A DNA stretch of 64,000 bases from Arabidopsis thaliana (lineage: Eukaryota > Streptophyta > Magnoliopsida > Brassicales > Brassicaceae). A program made the position numbers and the translations under genes. Location of the stretch: positions 879,001 through 943,000 of the forward strand of contig NC_003071.7 of NCBI RefSeq assembly GCF_000001735.4, read 5' to 3'. The notes under the pieces were generated by a model. It was not told the DNA's origin and ran no database searches. It saw only the letters and a program-made list of their open reading frames with translations. This document shows, piece by piece, positions 47,809 to 58,553 of this stretch (position 1 is the stretch's first letter; the number at the start of each line of letters is the position of its first letter).

Positions 47809-50704
47809 TTACTTGACTTCCAATCTCGGATCTGTGGTCTCCCTAGTTACTTGAGATTTCTTTAACAAACAGACTTTTTCTGTGCTGTCCTCATCTTCAT
47901 ATCCTTCAGGCTGACTCATCAATATATACTCATCCAGATTCCCATGTAAAAACGCAGTCTTAACATCAAGTTGTTCTAATTCCATGTCAAATTGAACCAC
48001 AATGGATAAAAGATACCTGATTGACACGTGCTTGACTACAGGTGAGAAAATCTCCTGATAGTCTATGCCTTCTCTTTGTGAAAATCCTTTGGCGACAAGC
48101 CTAGCTTTGTATCTTGGTGGTTCTACTCCGGGAATTCCTGCTTTTCTCTTGAATATCCACTTACAGCCTATAACTCTCTTTCCTTCAAGCTTATCAATGA
48201 CATCCCATGTGTCATTCTTTTTCATGGAGTCCATTTCTTCTATGGTAGCTTGCTTCCATTTCTCACATTCTGGACTTCTCATGGCTTCTTCATAGGTTTC
48301 TGGTTAATAAACTTCTCCATCTTCTGTCATTGTTAATGCAAACCCAACAAGGCTGTCATCTTCCTCAACGAATCTCTGTGGAGCTCTGATCTGTCTTCGA
48401 ATTCTATCCCTGGCCAGTAGATAGTTCTCTAGACAATCATCATCAGAATCAGTTTCCTCTACTTGTTTGTCTTCACTTGCAGATCTTGTTGTTGAAGCTT
48501 GTTCTTGGTTTGACTTATCTCCTCCTTCACTCTGATTTTCATCATCTGCAGACAAATTCTTTAGCTCTATGAGAGTCCTTTCTACTTCAGTGAGCTGTTT
48601 TTCTTCCTCAGACATATCATTCTTCTGCAGTTCCTTGTACATCTGATTTTCTTGAAAAACAATGTCTCGAGAGACTACACATTTCCTGTCTTCTAGCAGC
48701 CACACTTTGAATCCCTTTACACCATCTGGATATCCGAGAAAAATCCCCTTCTTTGCTCTAGGATTCAGCTTTCCTTGATCTGAATGAATATAAGCGACTG
48801 ATCCAAACTTCTTGAGTATCTTGTAATCTGGTGGATGACCAGTCCACTTCTCTTCAGGAATATCAAACTCTATTGAAGAGCTTGGGCTTTTGTTGATGAG
48901 GAACACGGCAGTAGACGCTGCTTCTGCCCAGAACTGTTTCCCCAACCCTGATTCACTTAACATGCATCTGACCTTGTTCATGATGGTCCTGTTCATCCTT
49001 TCAGCAACACCATTCTGCTGTGGTGTGTAAGCACATGTCCTGTGCCTTATAACTCCTTCTTTTCTGCAGAATGAATCAAACTCCTGGTTACAGAACTCCA
49101 GCCCATTATCTGTTCTGAGAATCTTGAGCTTCTTGTCCTGTTGGTTTTCAATCAATGGAGAATGGTACATTCGGTGATCCCCATAGATCAGAATGCACAT
49201 AGTCGAGTTTATCTTTTGTGACATGCTTTGCAGCTCCAAAGCTAACCCTGCGTGTTTTTCCATACACACAATCTTCACAAAACTGCAACTCTTTAATCAT
49301 GTTCTTATCCAGATGACCTTTACTGACCAAAACCTGCAGCCCTTTTGCACCAATGTGACCAAGCCTGCTGTACCATAAACTTGTTTCATCCTTTTCTTTG
49401 TCTATGACATTGGCTTCACCTGCAAGTGTCGTTCCCTCGAGAAAATACAAAGTACTTTCTTTCTTTCCAGTTAGTACAGTAAGATCATTCTTAAAAATAG
49501 TCAAAATACCTTTATTCGATTCGAACCAGCAGCCTTTATCTTCAAGAGTTCCAAGTGAGATGAGGTTCTTTGACATTTCTGGTATGTACCTGACATCAGT
49601 GAGCAAGATAGTAGATCCATCCTCATTCTTGATTCTGACATCCCCAATTCCTTTCACTTCAGAATAAGTATCATTGCCCATCCTTACTTTCCCGCTTGCA
49701 GTCTCCTTGAAGTCTATGATCCAATCCTTTCTGCAGGTCATATGGAAGGAACACCCTGTGTCTAGAATCCATGTATCTGGGGTGACTTCAGCAAAGCCAA
49801 GTAAAGCTCTTGAAACTACTAGTGTAGCTGCATTAGTGACTTGAGCAGTTACAGTAGAAGCCTCTCCTCTTTCAGATGTGGAACCTTGCTTGTTCCTCTC
49901 CTTCCATACATAGCATTGCTTCTTGAAATGACCCTCCTTGCCACAGATCCAACACGTTTTTCCTGCTCCCTTTGACTTAGATCTGCTCTTGTTCTTGTTC
50001 GGTCCTTTCCCCCTGGTTTCTGATCTGCCTCTGTCTTGAACAAACAACCCATCTGAGTTATTCTTGAGAAGCTTACCACTAGCTCCCAACTCCAAGATCT
50101 TAGACCTTATGGCACTTGTGATTTCTTCGAGATGAAGTGTAGTCTTGCAGTACTTCAGTGTCTCCTTCAGTTGATCAAACTGTCTTGGTAAAGACATGAG
50201 CAAGACTATGGCTTGATCTTCATCTGGGACTACAACCTTTACGTTTTCCAAGTCCGATATTAACTTGAAGAAATCATTAACATTCTCCTCCATCGTCATA
50301 TTCTCACTCATCTTGTAGCCATACAGCCTCTGCTTCAAGTAAATGCGATTTGGAAGAGATTTTGCCATAAATAACTGATCCAGGACCTTTATCATACCTG
50401 CTGCTGTCTTCTGTTTGATGACCTTTCTCAGAACATTGTTTCCCAGGCTCAAGATGATGGTAGATCTGGCTTTTCCTCTTTTTTCTTTGAGGATCTTGTC
50501 TTCCAGTTTAGAAGTTGCAGTTTCTGGGTCTTGGTTTCCTCCATCACTAATCTCAGTGGTAGAATCTTCAACCTCTGCTTCCTCTTCTTCCCCGAGACCC
50601 TCCAGAAGTCCCAACATCTCCATATGAGCCAGTAACTTTTCTTTCCACAGGATGTAATCCCCATCTCCGTCGAACTTCTCCACCTCTGCTCTGCCCGAAG
50701 ACAT
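47809..50704 (-). pseudogene. Copia gag-protease-integrase-RT remnant
   Basis: Start ATG at 50704 (MSSGRAEVEKFDGDGDYILW, a copia gag start). The gag ends with a zinc knuckle CWICGKEGHFKKQC, then the protease motif WILDTGCSFHMT and the pre-integrase LWYSRLGHIGAKGL. HSDLWGSPN, with the first integrase Asp, is followed almost at once, in another frame, by LKILRTDNGLEFC (second Asp) and TPQQNGVAERMNR (Glu). About 50 residues of the core are therefore missing. A stop (TAA, 48304-48306) lies before ETYEEAMRSPE. The RT begins KNDTWDVIDKLEGKRVIGCK and shows QLDVKTAFLHGNLDE, but breaks off after LLKKS, before the YVDD-type active site. No functional polyprotein is possible. Confidence 0.88.
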
Positions 50705-50758
50705 CTTGAGCAGATCTTCTCGCTCCTAGGTAGTAACCTGGAAGCTCTGATACCAAAC

Positions 50759-50946
50759 TGTGAGGATTAGAACGTTATCGAGTTGTACTTTGTCTAATCT
50801 CAGACCTCTCAACTCACTCTGTTGTTCACTCGTTTGTAAAAAGCGGAACTTGAAAGTAAGAACACACAGGAATTAACGAGTTCAGGATTCAAACTTGAAT
50901 CCCTACGTCTCGCCGAGATATTCTCGGAAATCCACTAAAAATTTGG
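50759..50946 (-). repeat. 5' LTR segment of copia element 2
   Basis: About 188 bp, directly next to the primer-binding site. Similarity to the left copy stops near 'ccactaaaaattt'. In element orientation it begins close to where an R region would start, so the U3 part may be missing. Confidence 0.7.
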
Positions 50947-51125
50947 TTTATTTTGACAAACCATTAAACATTTGAACTTATTTGATGAATCGTTGTAACT
51001 TTTGGGTTATTTGATTAACTGTTGCAATATTTGGTATATTTGATTAACTGTAGCAATCTTTAGCTAATTTGATGAACTATTACATTTTTTGGTTTTTATT
51101 GATAAAGCTTTGTAACATTTCTACT
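50947..51125. repeat. Degenerate tandem repeat of about 30 bp
   Basis: Five or so imprecise units of the form 'ttatttgattaactgttgcaatatttgg' run directly from the end of the copia element. Units vary by several bases each. Confidence 0.6.
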
Positions 51126-53790
51126 CTATAAAAGTGTTTTTCTGTGCATTAATTAAAGTTACATATGTTCATTTGGAGTTATATTTTTTTCTCATGTTTT
51201 GTTTGTGTTTTTTAATCAAGAAACTATACGTATACTTATCATAATGTTTTTTTTTTAACTTGTGTCAACTCCCACTCTTTTCACAATGATGTTTTCTAAT
51301 AATTATAAAAATGTTAATAAATGCTTATGTGAGTTATATCTCACTATTATAATTTTTTGTAAAGTATATCTTGATTTCTTGTTAAAATTTTTGTAAATGT
51401 TTTTCTCTTATTATGATTGTTCGTTTGATATTTTTTTCTTTGAAATATTTTGACATTATTTCTGCACGAAGTTATAGAGGTGCCCATCACCTTATTCTAC
51501 ATATACTATTTAGGTTTATACTTCGGATCCCTCCATTGAACAAAAAATGAATCAAATAGCTTTACTCCCTAAATCAACAATTTCGGAAATTCAATCGTCC
51601 AAAGTTTTGTTGGCGAAGAGGTTTGTAAGACAATTCTCTAAATTAACGACGAGGAAAGAGTGTCAAATCCATGATGTAATTGACGTGAACATGAGACGAT
51701 GATGCTATGGAACATTCAAGGAGGTCATACCGGTGTTGTTTGGTTTACGAATCTTGGTTAGTCAAATATCGTCGTCAAAATCTGATTTAACTCCTTGAGA
51801 TTAACTCTTACGTTTCCAAATATTGTCTAATGCTCTACATGAAAATTTCTTATGTTTTTTGCTTTTCAACTCTTGATTCATATATACCTAACTTTACTAT
51901 TAGAATTCCAAATAGGCTAGAAATAAACTTCTAACCAAAATTAAGTAGATTTTCATGACACGTTTACGTATATATATATATATGGTGATTTCATTCACAT
52001 GCTTTAAGGAAGTGGTGTTGTGATTCTACAAAGATCAAAAAGAAAAAAATCAAAAGAGGGTGCTCCCGTTTAACTTTAGGATTAAGACCATTGTAAACTT
52101 TGAGATTCAAAGACAAAGATGTTTTTCTATGGAACTACTTTCATATATTTGTTTGTTAAAAAAAAAAGTTTGTTCTCTCTTTCTCAAATTCCTCTCTAAT
52201 TCTATCACAACTGAAGATGAAATCCTCTCAATTTATACTTTTCTCAGGATTCTGGTATTGTAAATAGGGGCTTTCATAAGAATGGGCACATTATGGCCCA
52301 ATAACTAGAGAAAGAGAACTTTTAGGATGGGCTCATGAAAATAGGCATATATTAAGCAAGGGATTTGACCAGTTTGCCTTCGCTTCAGTTCATGGTTTTG
52401 ATAAATGATAACGATACTTCATCGTCTTCAACAAATTTCCCTGCAACAAAAATTTCCCTCACTCATTTCTCACTGCTGCACTTGCTTCATGGACGCCATA
52501 TTTGTCAACACCGTCACTTTTAATTCCATCAAAACACTATCTCTTTCATTTCCAACTCTCACCGCTACCAACACGTCTTCTCCGATTAACTCGATCAATC
52601 AAATTAAACGATTTTTGATGAAAAAAATCTAAACAATTAACAAATTTCGAAGAGGTAATCCTTTCCTTCTCTATTATACTTTGTTAGGAAGAGAGAGAGA
52701 GATCGAGAGAGAGAGAGAGAGAGTTGTAATGAGATTTGTTTGGATTTTGTGAGGTGGAAGATGATGTTTGGACGCAACAAACGCAGGAACTCCGATCTAC
52801 TTCAATTTAGAATTTAGGAGTGACAAGGTAAAACAGTCATGTTTGAGAGAGAGAAGTGCCATACTCCACAAAGACTATAAGAAATGCCTAATTAGACAAT
52901 ACCCATCACTTTCTAGTACCAATCTCATAATTGATCCATTGTAAACATGTAACCATATGTTGCTACTTCTTAGTTTCCTGTTTTTATAAATGAATCTCTA
53001 GCATATATGTCTCTCATCTTTGTCTTTCTAGAGTTGGAAAGAGATGATCATTGTGCGGGTCATTCATCTTCAAGTATACAAACTACCAATAGATTTCATT
53101 CCTAGACAAACAGATTATACTTTAAGCTTATAGTGTTTCAATAGTCTTTGAACTTCTAATCCAATTTATTTTCAGGCTATCACCTATATTATATATTGTT
53201 GACGTTTCAAGTGGTAACATTAGGAAAGAGAAGCAGAGGAGTTGATGGTTATGATGAGGATGATGTAAGGTGTAAATGATGATTCTTGAGTTTGCATTAT
53301 CAGTCATGGATAAGATTATGATCAGAGGAAATAAGTAACTAAGTATGTAGGAGTGGCGTACTAGAAGGATATATCATGTCATATGCTTAATTCACTAAAC
53401 AAACAATTAAAATTAGGGTTTATTAGCAAACTAGACACTTTTTCAAAAGTTATTTGAGAAGTAGGTAGTTTTTTTTACATATTAGAGAAATAGATACTTC
53501 TTTTGCTATTGTGAGATAGAAAATATGTGAGATAGAAGGTATATGACTGAAAAACAAAATAAGTGTTAAATACAATTGTACCCTTTTGTGTTGTGAGAAA
53601 TAACTTTTGGAATAGGCCCAAATCTTTTAAAGATAATGGATCAAATACTATTTTCATAGCCCAATTAATTTAACATGTTATTTGGCCCCAAAAAAAATTC
53701 CAATCGTTTTTGTTTTTTCAGTTCATTTCTTCCAACGGTTAAATTTAACATTATATCACTTTTGTCGATTAAAACAAAATTTTGGAAAAT
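51126..53790. other. Intergenic DNA, no confident gene
   Basis: AT-rich. A GA microsatellite-like tract lies at 52686-52722 and TGGCCC/TGGGCT motifs near 52294-52335. A short Ser/Thr-rich frame at 52405-52632 has no domain and poor support. Confidence 0.4.
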
Positions 53791-53796
53791 CCTATG

Positions 53797-54300
53797 GTGT
53801 ACACAATTTTTAATGGAATACGGAATGGTGTACACCATTAAAATCATGATATTGGTGACAGGATGGTGTACACAATTTTAAATGATTTAATATAATTAAA
53901 CTTAATGGTGTACATGTTGGTGTACAATATTATGATATACGAGATTTGTGACAGAATGATGTACACAATTTTAAATGACAGCGTGTGAAATTGGTAGACA
54001 TAACGTACAACATTTAGGGTATACTAATAGGAAATGTATAAACCATTATTTTAATTTACTGGTGTACATCATTTTGTACACTGGATTTGTACACTATTTC
54101 AAAAACTTTCAAATACACCAAATTATTCTCGATTTTATAGATTCGGTGTACAATATTTTTAAATATATAACCTATTATTTCAATTTATTGGTGTACATCA
54201 TTTCGTACACTGATGTTTGTACACTATCTCATAGACTTTCAAGTATGCCAAATAGTTCTCTAGATTCGTGTACAATATTTTTGAAGGTGTACGATAGACG
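53797..54300. repeat. GTAC-rich repeat cluster
   Basis: Sixteen GTAC cores, most in the form (G/T)GTACA or GTGTACAC, lie within about 500 bp. Two units of about 125 bp are in tandem (about 54040-54168 and 54169-54290), each with 'ggtgtacatcatttygtacactg' and 'ggtgtacaatattttt' type sequence. Two shorter related units containing 'ggtgtacacaatttt' lie at 53797 and 53864. There is no coding capacity of note. Confidence 0.7.
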
Positions 54301-55019
54301 ATTTAAAGATGTTACATACCCGCAATAGTAAAATTAAAATCTTAGTATTTTACTATTAAATTTAGTTTAGCTAAATATAACAAAATTAATATTTTAAAAT
54401 GTATTAAAATTGAAAATGTTAGTATAGTAAAATGTTATAATATTACATATCCGCAAAATGTAACAAAATTAAAATCTTTACAATAAATAAAAAGATTAGT
54501 ATTTTAAAATGTATACAATGATTGAAAGAAAATATGGGTTTTAGTTGATATCAAGCTCATGAGCAATTCGAAATTGGAGATGTTATTGAGCTGCTTTTAG
54601 TGAGGCCCAATTTATTTCATCAAAACAACAGAAGAGTAAAATTGTACTTTACTAAAAACTGTATTAGAAGAGGAGTTCTATTAGAGAAAAGAGATAAAAG
54701 TACTCATTCTTCCTATTTCTAAAAAAAGTACCCATTCCTCAAATTACTTTTGCAAAAAGTGCCTACTCTCCAACTTATCTCTTAAAATTATTAAGAGTAT
54801 TAGTATCTTCTTAGGGAATTAATCGATAATTTTTTCTTAACATACAACTACAAACATATGATTTCTACTTTTAAATTCAAGAATCTGGTAATTTGTTTCT
54901 GGAAAATCTAATTTACTTCTATTCATATTTAAAATGTAATAATTCATTTGATATTAGCTTATGGTTAACTAACTTAAACATTCTATCGTTCAGTATAGAT
55001 CGGGTGTAACCCGGACTAT
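54301..55019. other. Intergenic AT-rich DNA
   Basis: No gene or clear element between the GTAC cluster and the foldback element. Confidence 0.4.
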
Positions 55020-55575
55020 CCCCTTACAAATGGTCAAAATCAACCTAGAATATTTGTTGGCGGTTTTTTCATACCTAAACTACAATACCTAGTAAATATC
55101 AACCTAAACTCACTAAAAATTCAGGCTAGACTATATAAAAATAGCCAAAATCCACATATGCTAAAATGGTGTTAGTTAACAGCATAAAGCGTTGAGTCAA
55201 CCAATACCATGGCAATGACGACGCATCGAAGTTGAGTAAAACAATGTCGTTTCGTGAGTTTAGGGTTCTCGAATCAAAGACTCTTTGGCGATTGCTTTAG
55301 CGATTCTTTGATTTGAGAACCCTAAACTCACGAAATAAAGTCGTATAATTACTCATCTACGATGCCCCGTTATTGCCACAATGTCGGCTGACTCATCGCC
55401 GTAAGTGATTGATTAACACTGTTTTGGCATATGTTGATTTTGACTATTTTCATATAGTTTAGGTTGAAAATTTAATTTTTTTAGTGAGTTTAGGTTGATA
55501 TTTTTCAAATATCGTAGTTTGGGTATAAAAAACTGTCGGAAAATAGTGTGAGTTGATTTTAGCTATTTTCCCTTC
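55020..55575. mobile_element. Foldback (MITE-like) element
   Basis: The two halves are imperfect reverse complements around a centre near 55297. The left half has 'atatcaacctaaactcact' and the right half 'agtgagtttaggttgatat'. Around the centre, 'gtttagggttctcgaatcaaag' pairs with 'tttgatttgagaaccctaaac'. No protein is encoded. Terminal target duplications are not clear. Confidence 0.65.
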
Positions 55576-56213
55576 ATTAATAGAAAACATATATATACCA
55601 CATAGCATCAATTCAAATATATATACCATATAGCATCAATTCAAATAGTAAATTTGACATTAATATCGCTTTATTTTATAATGTGGCTACGTGTTGTCAC
55701 GACGCAAGAAAAATTTGAAAAGCCCTTGCTAGGCCTTTTAGATTCCTATAGACGTTAATGAGCCCAAAGACTTTCTTCATCTTTCACTACTCTTTTCAAT
55801 TTCAAATTCCAAAAACCACAGAAAGAAAAAGACGGAGAGAGGCCGTTGCATTTTCCGGCGAGACGACGCTTCTTCGGACGGATTCACCGATCATCGGTTG
55901 TTTCATTCTCTGGTAACAGTTTACTGTTTTCGAGTTTTCCGTTTTCTAAGCAATGTTCAAGTACTATCAAGATTTATCGATCGGTTGGTTGCGTGAGAAT
56001 TGATTTTCGTATTGATCTTCGTTGATTAGGTTTCTTGATGTGAGCTTTACATAATCTATCTATAGAGAAACGAAGAAGGATTTTGGTGTTATGAATGTTT
56101 GTTTCTGTTGCTTATTTGAAACCTAACTTAAACCCTAATTTTCTGTTTCGTATGTTCTTCAGCGTCCTCTGGCTTTGTGATTTCAGAACTTGTTTCACTA
56201 AATCGTTGCTAAA

Positions 56214-57710
56214 ATGGCTCATTCAAGGAACAATTATGGTAAGAGATCTTGTTTTAGTTAGTTTTCATATTTGATAAGAGGTAAGAGAGTTTTTTTCTGA
56301 TGATACAGATAATAATGGTGCTGGATTAGAAGATACTGTGTATCGTTACTTGTGTCTTGTGAGAAGAGCAGGGAGTTCTTGGGAGAGGTGGTGAGATTGC
56401 AAAATAGATTAGGTCTGAGACTAAAGCAAACATGAGGGTAAACGAGGCATTGCCTGGTTGTGATGAGCGTGTTGTGACTATATATTCTAATAGCGAGGAG
56501 AGAAATCGTATTGAAGATGACAATGAGGATTTTGTCTGTCCTGCTTTTGATGCTCTTTTCAAGGTTCATGATATGGTTGTTGTTGAAGAATTTGACGATG
56601 ATGATGATTATAATGACAATGATGAGTATAGTGAGGGACAAACAGTTGTTACTGTGAGGATGCTTGTGCCTTCTGATCAAATTGGTTATCTTATTGGCAA
56701 AGGTGGACCAATTATTCAAACGCTGCGTAATGACACTAATGCTCAGATTCGTGTTAGAAATGATAATCTACCCATGTGTGCTTTGGCATTGAGTCATGAT
56801 GAGCTTCTTCAGGTAATGTCTTCGAGATTTGAGTTAGTGTGTGTGGTTGTGTTTCGGATTTAGCTTATGAATGTTGTTGTTGGTTGACTTTCAGATAATT
56901 GGAGATCCTTCTGCTGTTAGAGAAGCTCTTTACCAAGTTGCCTTTCTGCTTTATAATAATCCGTCACGATTTTAGAACTACTTTCTGTCTTCCTCTAGTA
57001 GTACACTGCAACATCAACCTGGTAGAATTCTGATGAATCCTGCAGTAACGACCTCTCATAAAAATTGCTCGTGAGAATGAGGAGATGGTCCAAGTAATAA
57101 ATCATGACCACCCTTTATTGCCTAGTGCTTGTCGATTTTGTGTGTTTGAAAGAGACCCTTAAACAATGTTTCTTTATCTTGTGGTTTTAGATAACAGGAA
57201 GTCTTGATGCAGCAATCAAAGCTCTTACACAAGTGATGCTGCGTTTAAGAGCCAATGTATTTGACATGGATCGTGGTCTTGTCTTGCTTCCAACTTTATT
57301 TCCTTATATTTCTCAAACAATATAGACTTCGAGCAAGTCTAGGCACAGAAAAGGCGAGAACCATCCTCATGGTTCAGAGGAATTTGCTAGGAATGAAGAC
57401 TATGGTCAAATGGTATGATTGTCATAAAAAAATATATGATTCTGGTAACCAAATTTACTCATAGAGATTCATTTTTGATGATGTCTGTCTATTTTCTTCT
57501 TTTGCAGAACGTAAATTCCCCAATAAGAAACCGAGTTTATTGATCACCAAACCATGTCAAAAGGTTATCTTTCTATGTTCTAAACACTTAGATTCTGGAA
57601 TATACTTTTTATAAAATACTTGGGCGTTTTTTTGGAATCCAAGAAAAAAGAGGATTCGAGTAGTTTTGCGCCTCAAGAATCTACAAATGCAGGAAGTTCT
57701 TAAAAGAATG
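56214..57710 (+). pseudogene. KH-domain RNA-binding gene, decayed, with an open 153-codon remnant
   Basis: Exon 1 (56214-56238) and exon 2 (from 56309) encode MAHSRNNYDNNGAGLEDTVY and the start of KH domain 1. Near AGS about 2 nt are missing in the KH1 loop, and the continuing frame IRSETKANMRVNEALPGC is cut by TAG at 56405 where relatives have Gln. An ATG at 56432 opens a frame to 56812, spliced to 56895-56975, of 153 aa. It includes an acidic tract and an almost complete KH2 with SDQIGYLIGKGGPIIQTLRN, ending NNPSRF at another Gln-to-TAG change. Family sequence continues beyond (LSSSSSTLQHQPG; then ITGSLDAAIKALTQVMLRLR from 57191). The remnant may be annotated as a small KH gene (I recall At2g03110). 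The GxxG loop of KH2 (GKGG) is intact, so weak RNA binding is conceivable. Confidence 0.78.
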
Positions 57711-58312
57711 ATATATATATTTTTTTGTTTTTGTCATCTTCATGAAAGAATACAATGTTTCTTTCATTTTTCGTATTCGTATTTAACTATATTTGAGTAA
57801 TCTTGTTCATCATTAGTGGTTCCAAAGCACTGTTATGAACTCGGACGCGTCTTTGCTACTAAGTGTGTCTAACTTGCAGCCAATTGTTCCAATGGTATGA
57901 TCCACTTAAAAGTATAGTTGATTTTCATGTATTTTAATCAAATGGACCAAGACCAGTGGAAAGAGTCACATATAATCGGCTCCCTTCTTTTCTTTCCGTT
58001 TACTGTACTTCCATAAGTCAAATTTTGTTTAGATGTCACACTAATATTTTGTTTTTTTGTGTGTAAAAACTTACTAAAAGAGAAAAAAAATACTAAAAAC
58101 TATACAATATAATACTTTTACATTGATTATTTATTAGGTCTTTAGCGAATTTTTGACATTGATTTATATGTTTCCAGTTTTGTTATCCGTTGAAGGAGAA
58201 AAGTATCGGTTACCATTGTATTGACTAACCATAAAAGAAAACAGATATGCATGTGTGATGTGGTGATGAATGCAATAATCAACCAATTAAAATGCGAACG
58301 TAATGTCATAGA

Positions 58313-58318
58313 CACGTG
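58313..58318 (+). promoter_or_regulatory. G-box upstream of SPP
   Basis: CACGTG about 235 bp before the SPP start codon, in a region (57711-58553) that otherwise holds only AT-rich DNA and, near 58410-58450, a CTT-rich leader-like tract. Confidence 0.3.
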
Positions 58319-58553
58319 AGCGTTACCAATGAAATAAGTCTGTCACGTAATTAGGTCACAGTCCCGTAACTTTCGTGGTCTTCGAGTATCTTAATTTTCT
58401 TTCCTTAACTCTTCTCTTTCTCTTCTTCTTCTTCTTCATCTTTTTTTTTTTAACAGATCTGGTGGAAATTTTATCTTTTGACCCCACCACTGGATCTCTC
58501 TATATACACATTCATCTGAGTAATAGAGTAAAAACGAAACACAAGAAGCAATT

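Larger units (their letters stand above)
47131..50946 (-). mobile_element. Defective Ty1/copia retrotransposon 2
   Basis: A minus-strand element with a repeated end sequence (TGTGAGGATTAGAACG...) at 47131-47318 and 50759-50946, a tRNA-Met-type primer site (reverse complement TTGGTATCAGAGC) at 50744-50756 and gag-pol in between. The repeats are almost identical (one clear difference, TTCTCG versus TTATCG), which means recent arrival. The coding part, however, has an integrase-core deletion, an in-frame stop, and loss of most RT and all RNase H. I found no target-site duplication, so at least one outer border may be rearranged. Confidence 0.8.

Noticed and set aside
52405..52632. 75-codon Ser/Thr-rich frame
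   Set aside because: No domain, and the surrounding sequence is repeat-like.
56258..56719. 153-codon minus-strand frame opposite the KH gene
   Set aside because: Antisense shadow of the KH coding sequence; the real protein homology is on the plus strand.
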